DNA from: an uncultured Parabacteroides sp.
Lineage (GTDB): Bacteria > Bacteroidota > Bacteroidia > Bacteroidales > Tannerellaceae
Assembly: GCA_949296075.1 (NCBI GenBank)
Contig: CASFNG010000006.1
Span: 62,001-126,000, forward strand
Length of the DNA stretch: 64,000 nucleotides
Direction of reading: 5' to 3'
The position numbers were made by a program, and so were the translations under genes. This document shows positions 45,402 through 54,495 of this stretch, piece by piece. Within the stretch, counting starts at the first letter, position 1. Each line of letters begins with the position of its first letter. Below the pieces are notes generated by a model. The model was given only the letters and a program-made list of their open reading frames with translations. It had not been told where the DNA came from and did no database searches.

Positions 45402-46565
45402 ATGTCTAAAGGAATCATTTCTTCAACCGCTTTCGCGGACACTAAACCTCATTACGAGATCTTGGATGGATTAAGAGGGGTCGCGGCTTTATTAGTTGTT
45501 TTCTATCACATTTTTGAAGGGCTCTCGTTCGCCGCCGGAGGGACGCTCATCACGACAATCAACCACGGCTACTTGGCGGTCGATTTCTTCTTTATCCTAT
45601 CGGGATTCGTGATCGGCTACGCTTACGACGACCGCTTGGGCAAGAGCATGACGCTCGGAAATTTCTTCAAGCGCCGGTTGATCCGTCTTCATCCGATGAT
45701 CGTGCTGGGCGCCGTATTCGGCGCGATCGCCTTTTTCCTGCAAGGCAGCGTACAATGGGATGGCACGAAGGTTACCACCTCCTGCGTCATGCTTGCCTTG
45801 CTATGTGCCCTCTTTTTCATACCGGCTGTCCCCGGCGTACGCTATGAGGTGAGAGGGAACGGCGAGATGTTCCCGCTGAATGGCCCCAGCTGGTCGCTTT
45901 TCTTCGAGTATATCGGCAATATCCTATATGCCTTGTTCATCCAAAAGCTATCCAACAAGGCTCTGACCGTATTGGTCGCCCTGTTGGGTGTAGGGCTCGC
46001 CTGGTTCGCGCTCTTCGACGTGGCGGGCTATGGCATGATTGGTGTAGGTTGGACCTTGGATGGGGTGAACTTCTTGGGGGGATTGATACGGATGTTGTTC
46101 CCCTTCTCGATGGGAATGCTGCTATCCCGCCACTTCAAGCCGATCCGGGTACGGGGAGCGTTCTGGATCTGTTCGGCCGTATTGCTGATCCTGTTCTGCG
46201 TGCCTTACATCGAGGGTCAGGATCCGATCTCTTTTAATGGCCTGTTCGAAGCTGTTTGCATCCTCGTGATTTTCCCTTGCCTGATCTGGATCGGGGCAAC
46301 GGGGCGTACGACGGATAAGCGATCCACCTGGATCTGCAAGTTCTCCGGCGACATCTCTTTCCCGCTCTATGCGATCCATTATCCGATCATGTACCTGTTT
46401 TACGCTTGGCTGATCGAGAACAAATATTACACGATCTGGGAGGTATGGCCGGTCGCCGCCGTGCTTTATGTAGGTTGCGTGATCCTTTCGTATCTCTGCC
46501 TGAAAGGGTATGACGAACCGGTACGGAAATGGCTCACCGCCAAGTTCCTTTCCAAGAAGAAATAA
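45402..46565 (+). CDS. Acyltransferase family 3 membrane protein
   Basis: A 387-residue integral membrane protein with about ten hydrophobic segments and the acyltransferase-3 signature near the N terminus: YEILDGLRGVAALLVVFYHIFEG, with the essential His at about 36 and Arg at 25, then GYLAVDFFFILSGFVIGYAY and FFKRRLIRLHPM. Members acetylate surface or exported sugars (OafA type). It lies 57 bp after the rhamnose regulator in the same direction; a role linked to rhamnose is unproven. Confidence 0.92.
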   Translation: MSKGIISSTAFADTKPHYEILDGLRGVAALLVVFYHIFEGLSFAAGGTLITTINHGYLAVDFFFILSGFVIGYAYDDRLGKSMTLGNFFKRRLIRLHPMIVLGAVFGAIAFFLQGSVQWDGTKVTTSCVMLALLCALFFIPAVPGVRYEVRGNGEMFPLNGPSWSLFFEYIGNILYALFIQKLSNKALTVLVALLGVGLAWFALFDVAGYGMIGVGWTLDGVNFLGGLIRMLFPFSMGMLLSRHFKPIRVRGAFWICSAVLLILFCVPYIEGQDPISFNGLFEAVCILVIFPCLIWIGATGRTTDKRSTWICKFSGDISFPLYAIHYPIMYLFYAWLIENKYYTIWEVWPVAAVLYVGCVILSYLCLKGYDEPVRKWLTAKFLSKKK

Positions 46566-46580
46566 CGACACATACGGATA

Positions 46581-46628
46581 AAAAAGGCGAATGACCTGAT
46601 CCAAAACATCCGACCATTCGCTTTTTTC
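46581..46628. terminator. Bidirectional terminator after the acyltransferase gene
   Basis: GCGAATG (46587-46593) pairs with CATTCGC (46615-46621) across a 21-nt loop; five A precede and six T follow, so it can work on both strands for these convergent genes. Confidence 0.5.
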
Positions 46629-46647
46629 ATGCGCGACAGCGCAAGGA

Positions 46648-47178
46648 TCATCGCTTGATCCGCTCCGTCACCGGCTGATTCCCGGCGACAGACTTGCCGC
46701 GTAGTTCCACATACTCTACATCCAAGGGATTCTTGGGGTTGACTTTCACGTATAGGGACTGGAGAATCGAGCGTTTTCCATCGATCATCATGAGGCAAAC
46801 GTATCGTCCCTCATGCCGGGAGATGGTCAACTCCCGTTCCGGATAGGCATTCAACGTGCAAACACTCGCGTCATCCCCCTCCGAAACCAGCTTATAGCCA
46901 TACGCCATCTTGCGCTGGAAAAAGCTCAACCCGTTGGTCTCCCCGGGACGCTCCTCCCTGTTCACCCAATAAACTTTCAGCGGTTCATGCGTATCCATCT
47001 TCCCCTCTACCAAATTCACGTCGTAACAAACCAAATTCTTGTTGACGCTCCTCGCGATATGGAACAACCGTTCCGCCGTAAGATAGGTATCCCCATCCGG
47101 ATCGACCGCGAACATCGCCATCAAGGGAGACAGCAATAACAGGACAGCCAATAAATAGGATCTCAAACTTTTCTTCAT
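46648..47178 (-). CDS. Small secreted protein, DUF4833-like
   Basis: A 176-residue protein with a signal peptide (about 1-24, ending MAMFAVD). The segment VYWVNREERPGETNGLSFFQRKMAYGY resembles the core of DUF4833, a family known from Bacteroidetes without a set function; I am moderately sure of this match. The mature protein looks like a compact beta-rich domain. It stands alone between two terminator-bounded units, so its context gives no hint of a role. Confidence 0.75.
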   Translation of the reverse strand: MKKSLRSYLLAVLLLLSPLMAMFAVDPDGDTYLTAERLFHIARSVNKNLVCYDVNLVEGKMDTHEPLKVYWVNREERPGETNGLSFFQRKMAYGYKLVSEGDDASVCTLNAYPERELTISRHEGRYVCLMMIDGKRSILQSLYVKVNPKNPLDVEYVELRGKSVAGNQPVTERIKR

Positions 47179-47469
47179 AGGAATAACTTATTCGTTCAAC
47201 AATCTCATTAAATAACCCTCAACAACGACCGGGCGCTTCCACCCTACTTCCTGAATATTTACGCAAAGGAAGAAATTTAATCGCTATCTCCCCGCGTTCT
47301 TAACGAGATTTACCATTTCCGCCCGGATAAGCCGGATAAACCAGCCTGTCCCCCACCGAAATCCTTGACACAGGTTTTCGAAAAAGATGTAGCCGATTTT
47401 CAAAAAAGCCGAGGGAGTTTTCTCCATTTTGTCTATCTTCGTCTTCCAAAACAAGTCAACCATGCCGAT

Positions 47470-48270
47470 ATGAAACGCATATTCACCCTCGCCACCCTTC
47501 TATTAAGCGGAAATCTTCTTGCTCAAACACCCCAAGATAGCGTGACCATTCAAGGAAGGGTGACTGATTTTGACGGGAATCCGATAGACAGTTGCTCCGT
47601 GATGTGGCAGACTCCTTCGTTCGGCAGCAAGATGGAGGTACTGACCGATTCCCAAGGCCATTATTCCGCTCGTATACCCCGCGGGAAATACCAAAGCATG
47701 GCAGCCATACGTATGGACACCTATCCCCATACGGCGAAGGAGGGTATTCCGGAAACCGACCAGCGGTTAGAGTTTTGGTGCTGGGATCTCATAGCGGATC
47801 GCGACACCACGATCGACATTCGTTATCACCGCATGGAAGCGTATGGGCTACGCGTTTTCCAGATTCCCGGCGGGATGCCCACCTATCAGATCTATGTACG
47901 TCCCATGAGCCTAACCCGTTTCCAGCGAAGCATGAAAGAATCCGAGGCCGTTCATGGACAGGACGTAAGCCAAGTGCGGCAAGAGGCTGCCCAAAAGAAC
48001 GCTAAGGAATCGAGCTTAGCTCCCTCGGCGGATCAATTGCAAGCGACCGTATGGATAGATGGTGAGAAAGTAACCGTACTGATGACGCAGGAGATCAAGG
48101 AGTATTATTCGGCCGACGAGTATGGCAAGGCCTACCTGCTAACGGTGGATCGCCCCAAACGTGTCACTTCATTTCCTTATCGGGTCTTTAAGGTAGAATT
48201 GGAAGATCTGGGAAACAACGATCGAGGTGAGGGATTATATTATATGGGAAAGGAATCATACGTGAGGTAA
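47470..48270 (+). CDS. Secreted protein with carboxypeptidase-regulatory-like domain
   Basis: A 266-residue protein with a signal peptide (MKRIFTLATLLLSGNLLAQT). Residues about 24-80 look like a CarboxypepD_reg-like beta sandwich (VTIQGRVTDFDGNPIDSCSVMW, TDSQGHYSARIPRGKYQSMA). The rest is not recognised. I use the ATG at 47470 because the signal peptide starts there; the open frame extends about 35 codons upstream with no conserved content. It is a single-gene unit. Confidence 0.75.
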   Translation: MKRIFTLATLLLSGNLLAQTPQDSVTIQGRVTDFDGNPIDSCSVMWQTPSFGSKMEVLTDSQGHYSARIPRGKYQSMAAIRMDTYPHTAKEGIPETDQRLEFWCWDLIADRDTTIDIRYHRMEAYGLRVFQIPGGMPTYQIYVRPMSLTRFQRSMKESEAVHGQDVSQVRQEAAQKNAKESSLAPSADQLQATVWIDGEKVTVLMTQEIKEYYSADEYGKAYLLTVDRPKRVTSFPYRVFKVELEDLGNNDRGEGLYYMGKESYVR

Positions 48271-48293
48271 GTGGCCATTCGTCGCCCATAAGA

Positions 48294-48342
48294 CAAAAAA
48301 TCACACGATCCGCCCCATCCTATTGGGACAAACCGTGTGATT
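48294..48342 (-). terminator. Terminator of the GH43 gene
   Basis: Minus-strand AATCACACG (48342-48334) pairs with CGTGTGATT (48307-48299), 9 bp around a 26-nt loop, followed by TTTTTTG. It starts 23 nt after the stop at 48365. Confidence 0.75.
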
Positions 48343-48364
48343 CATGCGGTACAAATAAATCCTT

Positions 48365-49369
48365 TTACTGGATCGTTCTCGCCTCTACTCCCTCGAAAGT
48401 GATCTTCACCGGGTTGATGAAACCATCCTTATCAAACGTCATCTTGTCGATACAAGTGGCCCGATGGTCGCGAGCGTCGTCATTCAACGGGCGACGGTGA
48501 TACACGATGTAATAATCCTCGGAACCCGGCACGTGCATGATGGAATGGTGTCCGGCACCGGTAGCCACCTTCTCATCCTGTTGCAAGATCTTCCCGATAC
48601 GGTTGAAGGGACCAAAAGGAGAATCCGCGATCGCGTAAGCCACGGAATAGTCCGGGCCTCCCCATCCTCCTTCGCTCCACATGAAATAATACTTCCCGTC
48701 TTTCTTGAACATGAACGGCCCCTCCACGTAATTTTCCGGAGTCACCTCCTTATAAATCGTTCCGTCCTCAAACGGAACCAACCCCGTGAAATCGTCGTTC
48801 AGACGTACCATATTACAATGTCCCCAACCGCCATAATACATATAGTAGGCATCGCTATCGGGATCATGATAGATAAATTGGTCGATAGGCTGGGCACCAT
48901 TCACGATCTCGTTGATCAAGGGTTTGCCCAACAAGTCCTTGTAAGGCCCTTCCGGACGGTCGCTTACGGAAACCCCTATACCACCGATCTCCCCCTCATG
49001 CACATCGTTCGCGCTAAAGAAGAGATAATACTTCCCATCCTTGCTGATCACGCCCGGCGCCCACATTGCCTTTTTCGCCCACTTTACCTCGGCGGTATCC
49101 AATATAGCGCTATGCTTGGTCCAATTCACCAGATCTTTCGACGAGAAGCAGTCGAAAAACACCTGATTCTCATAGACATCACTCCAAGTCGGATAGATCC
49201 AATATTTATCTCCATAGATAATTCCTTCCGGATCCGCGTACCATCCCTCGAAAATAGGGTTGCCGCTTTTCGCCACAGCAGCCTCCACCTCGGGCTTCTG
49301 CCGCTGGCCACACGATAATAACGCCCCGGCCATCAGCACCACGCACCACAAATTTCTTTTACTAAACAT
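48365..49369 (-). CDS. GH43 family glycoside hydrolase lipoprotein
   Basis: A 334-residue lipoprotein (leader ending LLSCGQ, Cys20). It is a single-domain GH43 propeller: FEGWYADPEGIIYGDKYWIY with the general-base Asp, AMWAPGVISKDGKYYLFFSA, NGAQPIDQFIYHDPDSDAYYMYYGG with the pKa-modulating Asp, and NYVEGPFMFKKDGKYYFMWSEG with the likely general-acid Glu. Arabinofuranosidase or beta-xylosidase activity is probable; substrate is not evident. No SusCD pair is near. The serine dehydratase gene lies 61 bp upstream on the same strand, probably without functional link. Confidence 0.93.
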   Translation of the reverse strand: MFSKRNLWCVVLMAGALLSCGQRQKPEVEAAVAKSGNPIFEGWYADPEGIIYGDKYWIYPTWSDVYENQVFFDCFSSKDLVNWTKHSAILDTAEVKWAKKAMWAPGVISKDGKYYLFFSANDVHEGEIGGIGVSVSDRPEGPYKDLLGKPLINEIVNGAQPIDQFIYHDPDSDAYYMYYGGWGHCNMVRLNDDFTGLVPFEDGTIYKEVTPENYVEGPFMFKKDGKYYFMWSEGGWGGPDYSVAYAIADSPFGPFNRIGKILQQDEKVATGAGHHSIMHVPGSEDYYIVYHRRPLNDDARDHRATCIDKMTFDKDGFINPVKITFEGVEARTIQ

Positions 49370-49430
49370 CTCTTCTTTTATCTTATATGTTCACGTTTTC
49401 CACCTTTATACGGTCATTTTTTCCGATTGA

Positions 49431-50645
49431 TCACAAACGATCCGGATTTTCCATGTTTTTCGCCAATCCCCCTTCCGAGGTCTCCTTGTACAGACTGGGC
49501 AAATCATTGCCCGTCTGCCGCATCACCTCTACCACCTGGTCGAAGCTGACCCGATGCTTCCCGTCCGAGAAGTTGGAGAATGTATTCGCATCGAGCGCAC
49601 GAGCCGCGGCAAAGGCGTTCCGCTCGATGCAAGGAATCTGCACCAAGCCACAAACCGGATCGCAAGTCAGGCCCAAGTGATGCTCCAAGCCCATCTCGGC
49701 GGCATACTCGATCTGTGCGGGCGTCCCACCAAACAGTTGGCTCGCCGCTCCGGCAGCCATCGCGCAAGCCACGCCGACCTCTCCCTGGCAACCTACCTCA
49801 GCACCCGACACGGAGGCATTCGTACGCACCACGTTCCCGAAAAGCCCCGCGGTGGCCAACGCCCTCAATATACGGGAATCCCGGAACTCGCGCGTCTCTT
49901 TCAGATGATACAGCACCGCCGGCATCACACCACACGAGCCGCAAGTAGGCGCGGTCACGATCTTTCCACCACAAGCGTTCTCCTCTGACACGGCAAGCGC
50001 GTAAGCGTACACCATACCCCGGTTTCGGATACTGCTACCATAACCCCGGGCACGGATCATATAGTCGGAGGCCTTCCGACGGATACCCAAGCCGCCGGGC
50101 AGGATACCTTCCGCCTCCAATCCCCGGCGTACCGCCTCTTGCATCACCTCCCAGACCTCCGCCAAGTAATCCCAGATAGAAGGACCTTCGTGTTGCTCCA
50201 CATACTCCCAATAGGAATGGCCTGTCTTCTCACACCACCCTTGTATCTCCTTGATCGTATGCATCTCATAGATCTGCTCCGTCTTCAGCTCATTGAAAGT
50301 CTCATTCGCCAAGGTACCGCCCCCGATACTATACACTGTCCACGACTCCATCCGATTGCCGTTCGCGTCGAACGACTCAAACAGCATCCCGTTCGGGTGG
50401 AAAGGGAGAAATACCTTAGGTTCCCACACGATATTCGTCTCCGCCACCGGAGATAACGCCCCCAATATGGCGGAATCCGTCATGTGGCCCTTCCCTGTGG
50501 CGGCCAAGCTCCCGTATAAGGTCACGGTAAAGCGAGCCGCCGCCCGGTTACGCTCCAGAAACATTTGAGCCGCACGCAACGGCCCCATCGTATGACTGCT
50601 CGAAGGGCCATGCCCTATCCGATATATCTGCTTGATCGATTCCAT
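49431..50645 (-). CDS. sdaA: L-serine ammonia-lyase (iron-sulfur dependent)
   Basis: A 404-residue single-chain L-serine dehydratase that makes pyruvate and ammonia. The beta-type domain is N-terminal (RIGHGPSSSHTMGPLRAA) and the alpha-type domain C-terminal, with APTCGSCGVMPAVLYHL, SGAEVGCQGEVGVACAMAAGA and CDPVCGLVQIPCIERNAFAA, which provide the cysteines of the 4Fe-4S cluster. PLP motifs are absent, as expected. The chain is shorter than E. coli SdaA (454) but complete in motifs. Confidence 0.95.
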   Translation of the reverse strand: MESIKQIYRIGHGPSSSHTMGPLRAAQMFLERNRAAARFTVTLYGSLAATGKGHMTDSAILGALSPVAETNIVWEPKVFLPFHPNGMLFESFDANGNRMESWTVYSIGGGTLANETFNELKTEQIYEMHTIKEIQGWCEKTGHSYWEYVEQHEGPSIWDYLAEVWEVMQEAVRRGLEAEGILPGGLGIRRKASDYMIRARGYGSSIRNRGMVYAYALAVSEENACGGKIVTAPTCGSCGVMPAVLYHLKETREFRDSRILRALATAGLFGNVVRTNASVSGAEVGCQGEVGVACAMAAGAASQLFGGTPAQIEYAAEMGLEHHLGLTCDPVCGLVQIPCIERNAFAAARALDANTFSNFSDGKHRVSFDQVVEVMRQTGNDLPSLYKETSEGGLAKNMENPDRL

Positions 50646-51018
50646 ATTCGCACTCTTTTTTAAGCGTTCTCATTCGTGAAAAAGCCTACAAATTTAAGGA
50701 AATCCATGAAAAGCGATAGCGATTCTTTCCGAAAATACATCCCCTACGCAAGAGAGGCCAACGGCCTGTATGGATTATCGCCCCGACGCTTTTCCGAAAG
50801 GGGAGGCAAGTTCCTCTAAAAAGCTCGCCGTGTTTCCGCGAAAACATTTCCATATTTCCCCAAAAACAAGACGAAGAACGAGATTTAAGGCGAAAACGCT
50901 ATTTTTGGATACCGGGATGAGACGAACAAGCCCTTCGCCCATAAATCCGGCCCTTTGGTCGATATTTTTTCCTGATGATAAAATAGTTGGCTATTCTTGT
51001 AGAGAAAACCTGAGCAAT
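50646..51018. other. 373-bp divergent intergenic region between sdaA and the M64 peptidase gene
   Basis: On the minus strand TAAATTTG (50689-50696), an exact TAnnTTTG, is a plausible -7 for sdaA. On the plus strand TATTTTTG (50900-50907) and the one-mismatch TATTCTTG (50992-50999) are candidates for the M64 gene, but neither has a convincing -33. The open frame in this stretch upstream of 51019 shows no conserved text. I see no structured RNA here. Confidence 0.4.
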
Positions 51019-52659
51019 ATGAACATCAAGCATCTTCTAACCCTTTTCCTCGCTTATATGGCGGTCGCCTGCTCGGACGACACGCCTTATATCAACGTAA
51101 ACAACACGGGAAGCACAAGTATCATCATCTCCTCGGAACGGGATGCCACAGGAACGCTCTCGTTCTCTACCAACCAAGCGTGGACAGCCACCGACGACGC
51201 GGACTGGCTCTCCCTCTCCCCCGTAAGTGGAGGCACGGGTGACCAGGCAATCACCTTATCGGCGACAAGCGAGAACCGCACGGGCGAGGTGCGCTCAGCG
51301 ACCGTCACACTGACCACTACCACCCTGACGCAAGAGGTGCTGATCGAGCAGGAGGCCGGACGATATATCCGGTTGGAAGAAGACACGATCCGGATCGGCG
51401 CGCAGGGAGGAGAAATCCCGATCAAGTTCAGCACAAACATGGAGAATGGCGAATTCGCGGCTTATTACACCGATGGATGGCTCACCCAAGGGATACGTAC
51501 CCGCACGGAGACAAGCTACGAGGTTCACCTGATAGCGTATCCCAACCTCAACATGGAGAGCCGTACTGCCTATATCCTCTTCACGGCCGTCGGCGAAGGC
51601 CCCTCGGGTAATCCCTTCGCCTCCGCGGTTATCGTGCAGGAGGGATTACAACCCAACGAGGAATCGACCGATTATTCTTCGGACAAGACGGTACGTATCT
51701 TGAACGAGGCTACCCGCGGCACGGGGATCCCTATCGTCTTGATGGGCGACGGATTCATGGATACAGAGATCGCTGACGGAACGTATGATGCCGTTATGGA
51801 TCAGGCTTACGAGAACCTTTTTACCGAGGAGCCGATGAGTTCCCTGCGGGATTACTTCGATGTGTATGCCATAACCGCCGTCTCGCGCCACAGTGGTATA
51901 GGGACAGGACATGATACGGCATTCAGCAGCTGGTTGGAAGGAGGTAACAGTACTCTTATCGAAGGAGATCAGGAGGCCGTGATGGACTATGTGGCCAGCA
52001 TAGAGGGGATCGATTACGAAAACACGCTAGCGATCGTGATATTGAATACGCATCAATACGCGGGAACTACCTATTTCGGATACACGGATGGAGAGGAGCT
52101 CACGGAATTCGCGATCGCCTATTGCCCAATCGTCAACAGCTTGGACGACGAGCAATTCCGTACCATCCTTTGCCACGAGGCCATTGGCCACGGGCTTGGG
52201 AAGCTTAATGATGAATATGCGTACGAAGGCACCATGCCGGAAAAGGAGATCGAGGAGGCTAAGGCGCTGCAAGCCATCGGGTGGTATCGGAATGTGGACT
52301 TCACCAATGATCCGGATTCGGTTCTTTGGTCCGCGTTCTTGTCTGATTCTCGTTATACCCAAGAGGATTTGGGTATCTATGAAGGGGCCTGCACGTATGC
52401 ACACGGGGCTTATCGTCCGTCGGAAGAGAGCCTCATGAACAGCAACACATTAGGATTCAACGCTCCCTCGCGCCAAGCTCTATACGACAAAGTGATGCGA
52501 TTAGGCGAGGGACGGGAGGTCACTTACGAGGATTTCGTCTCCTTCGACAGCCCGACGACGCATAGCTCGCGCCTCCGTGCTTCCGGAGCAGCGATTTCCC
52601 GTCCGCTTCATGCGCCCCAATTCGTAAACCAACCCTTGAAACGAGCCGCGGATCGATAA
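51019..52659 (+). CDS. M64 family (IgA peptidase type) metalloprotease lipoprotein with BACON-like domains
   Basis: A 546-residue surface or periplasmic lipoprotein (leader ending MAVACSD, Cys18). Residues about 35-115 form a BACON domain (SFSTNQAWTATDDADWLSLSP), and 117-210 look like a second BACON-like domain. The peptidase follows from about 222 (KTVRILNEATRGTGIPIVLMGDGF); its zinc motif HEAIGHGLGKLNDE lies at 386-399. M64 is named after the Clostridium ramosum IgA peptidase, and gut Bacteroidetes carry several of unknown substrate. I start at 51019, where the lipoprotein leader begins. The gene ends inside its own terminator. Confidence 0.9.
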   Translation: MNIKHLLTLFLAYMAVACSDDTPYINVNNTGSTSIIISSERDATGTLSFSTNQAWTATDDADWLSLSPVSGGTGDQAITLSATSENRTGEVRSATVTLTTTTLTQEVLIEQEAGRYIRLEEDTIRIGAQGGEIPIKFSTNMENGEFAAYYTDGWLTQGIRTRTETSYEVHLIAYPNLNMESRTAYILFTAVGEGPSGNPFASAVIVQEGLQPNEESTDYSSDKTVRILNEATRGTGIPIVLMGDGFMDTEIADGTYDAVMDQAYENLFTEEPMSSLRDYFDVYAITAVSRHSGIGTGHDTAFSSWLEGGNSTLIEGDQEAVMDYVASIEGIDYENTLAIVILNTHQYAGTTYFGYTDGEELTEFAIAYCPIVNSLDDEQFRTILCHEAIGHGLGKLNDEYAYEGTMPEKEIEEAKALQAIGWYRNVDFTNDPDSVLWSAFLSDSRYTQEDLGIYEGACTYAHGAYRPSEESLMNSNTLGFNAPSRQALYDKVMRLGEGREVTYEDFVSFDSPTTHSSRLRASGAAISRPLHAPQFVNQPLKRAADR

Positions 52660-52672
52660 ATCCGCGGCTTTT
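52644..52672 (+). terminator. Terminator overlapping the end of the M64 peptidase gene
   Basis: AGCCGCGGAT (52644-52653) pairs with ATCCGCGGCT (52660-52669) around CGATAA; TTTTA follows. The stop codon TAA (52657-52659) is in the loop. Confidence 0.8.
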
Positions 52673-52811
52673 ATGGTGTTTTTCCACGGATTCCGTGTAA
52701 TTTTACGCCATCGGAACAGGACGGATCCACATCGTTGTCGCTACATCCATGAAGGTATCCGCCATGTTACCGCGATTTAAGCGAATAATTTAAATTAAAC
52801 ATAGAACACAC

Positions 52812-54293
52812 GTGAAGAAACATTTGCGGCCGATCATGTTTGTCGGTACATGCTCCGATGCCGGGAAAAGCATCATCAATACGGCCTTTTGCCGTATTTT
52901 CCGCCAAGATGGTTATCAACCAGCCCCATTCAAGGCGCAGAATATGTCGCTCAACTCCTACTCTACCCGAGAAGGTGGAGAGATGGGACGTGCGCAAGTG
53001 GTACAGGCGGAAGCCTGCGGGATCATGCCTCATACGGACATGAACCCCGTATTGCTGAAACCAACCAACGACAAGAGCTCGCAAGTGATCCTAAACGGCC
53101 GTCCGGTCGGGAATATGTCTGCCAAGGACTACTTTGGCGTACAGAAGAAAGAGGAACTTTTCCAAGCCGCGGTCGAGGCGTACCGACGCTTAGAGGCTCG
53201 CTATAACCCTATCGTCTTAGAAGGGGCAGGAAGTATCTCGGAACTTAACCTGCGCGATCGCGACATTACCAATATGCGTATGGCGATCAAGGCCGATGCC
53301 GCCACTTTTCTCGTGGCAGACATCGACCGGGGTGGAGTGTTCGGCTCCGTCTATGGGACAATCGCCTTACTGAAACCGGAAGAACGTGCCTTGATGAAGG
53401 GCATTATCATCAACAAGTTCAGGGGCGACGCCTCCCTGTTCGAGGAAGGACAGCGTATCCTGCGCGAGCTGACTGGTATCCCGGTTGTGGGAGTCATCCC
53501 GTGGATGCACGACATACAGATCGAAGAAGAGGATTCCGTAGCGCTGGAGAGAAAACAGAATACGTACCGGGCAGGAAAAATTAACGTAGCGATCATTTTA
53601 TTGCGGCGTATGTCTAACTTCACCGATTTCGACGTATTAGATAAGGATCCCCGTTTCAACCCTTATTATACCCAAGAGATCGAGGAGATCGAGAAGGCGG
53701 ACATTATCCTTTTGCCGGGGACCAAGAATACGCTGGCGGATCTACAAGACTTACGCTCGAAAGGGATCGTCACGGCGATTATCCGCGCCTACAAAGCGGG
53801 AAAAAGAGTTATCGGGATTTGTGGGGGATACCAGATGATGGGTACTTGGTTGGAGGATCCGGAAGGGCTTGAGGGAGGACTGCCCTCCATGCCAGGAATC
53901 GGTTTACTCCCGCAGAAGACGGTCATCGAAAGAGAGAAGATCACCCGGCAAAGTCGATTCGCTTTCCTGCCCGCCTCCGAGGGAAAGAACTGCGAAGGCT
54001 ATGAGATCCACATGGGACGGACTACTGTAATGGAGGGGAATCCGGAACGGCCGGTCGCATGCTTGGAAGACGGACGTATGGACGGTTACTATCTGAATGA
54101 TCGTTGCTGGGGCAGCTATCTGCATGGGATCTTGGATAACCCGGCGGTACGGGATCGGCTCGCGGAGGGATTCGGGGCGCAAAAGCCCGACAGTCCGTTT
54201 GATTATGCCGCGTTCAAGGAGGAGCAATACGAGAAACTGGCGCAAATAGTCCGGGAACACGTGGACTTGCCTTACATTTATGATTGCCTATAA
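52812..54293 (+). CDS. cobQ: Cobyric acid synthase
   Basis: A 493-residue enzyme that amidates four carboxylates of adenosylcobyrinic acid a,c-diamide. The N-terminal dethiobiotin-synthetase-like ATP domain has GTCSDAGKS (12-20) and FKAQNMSLNSY; the C-terminal glutamine amidotransferase domain has the nucleophile in GICGGYQ (C337) and His438 in SYLHGILDN. The start codon is GTG. I found no cobalamin riboswitch in the 152 bp upstream, and no other cobalamin gene is adjacent, so regulation is unclear. Confidence 0.96.
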   Translation: MKKHLRPIMFVGTCSDAGKSIINTAFCRIFRQDGYQPAPFKAQNMSLNSYSTREGGEMGRAQVVQAEACGIMPHTDMNPVLLKPTNDKSSQVILNGRPVGNMSAKDYFGVQKKEELFQAAVEAYRRLEARYNPIVLEGAGSISELNLRDRDITNMRMAIKADAATFLVADIDRGGVFGSVYGTIALLKPEERALMKGIIINKFRGDASLFEEGQRILRELTGIPVVGVIPWMHDIQIEEEDSVALERKQNTYRAGKINVAIILLRRMSNFTDFDVLDKDPRFNPYYTQEIEEIEKADIILLPGTKNTLADLQDLRSKGIVTAIIRAYKAGKRVIGICGGYQMMGTWLEDPEGLEGGLPSMPGIGLLPQKTVIEREKITRQSRFAFLPASEGKNCEGYEIHMGRTTVMEGNPERPVACLEDGRMDGYYLNDRCWGSYLHGILDNPAVRDRLAEGFGAQKPDSPFDYAAFKEEQYEKLAQIVREHVDLPYIYDCL

Positions 54294-54376
54294 CTTCTAC
54301 TAAAACATAAGAAATCCATCATACGGCATAATCCTCTTACCCTTTGTTCTTCATGGGTCGTATGGAACCGGGCGTT

Positions 54377-54416
54377 CCCGGATCCGGGGAATTCCCTTGT
54401 CTGAAAAACGTTTTTC
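54377..54416. repeat. Two perfect palindromes upstream of the Tat oxidoreductase gene
   Basis: CCCGGATCCGGG (54377-54388) and GAAAAACGTTTTTC (54403-54416) are both exact palindromes, 14 bp apart, 80-120 bp before the ATG at 54496. The second could be an operator; neither forms a good terminator for cobQ, since the first has no T-run and the second lacks a loop. A weak -7 (TATTATTG) is at 54452. Confidence 0.4.
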
Positions 54417-54495
54417 TTGACCCAAGAAGAATAAAGACGGAACTTTTTTCGTATTATTGCAGAAGAAATCTAAAAAACAACCAGATCATATTACC

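Noticed and set aside
52660..52811. A cobalamin riboswitch before cobQ
   Set aside because: No B12-box-like sequence or suitable structure was found; the stretch is mainly the end of a terminator and A/T-rich sequence.
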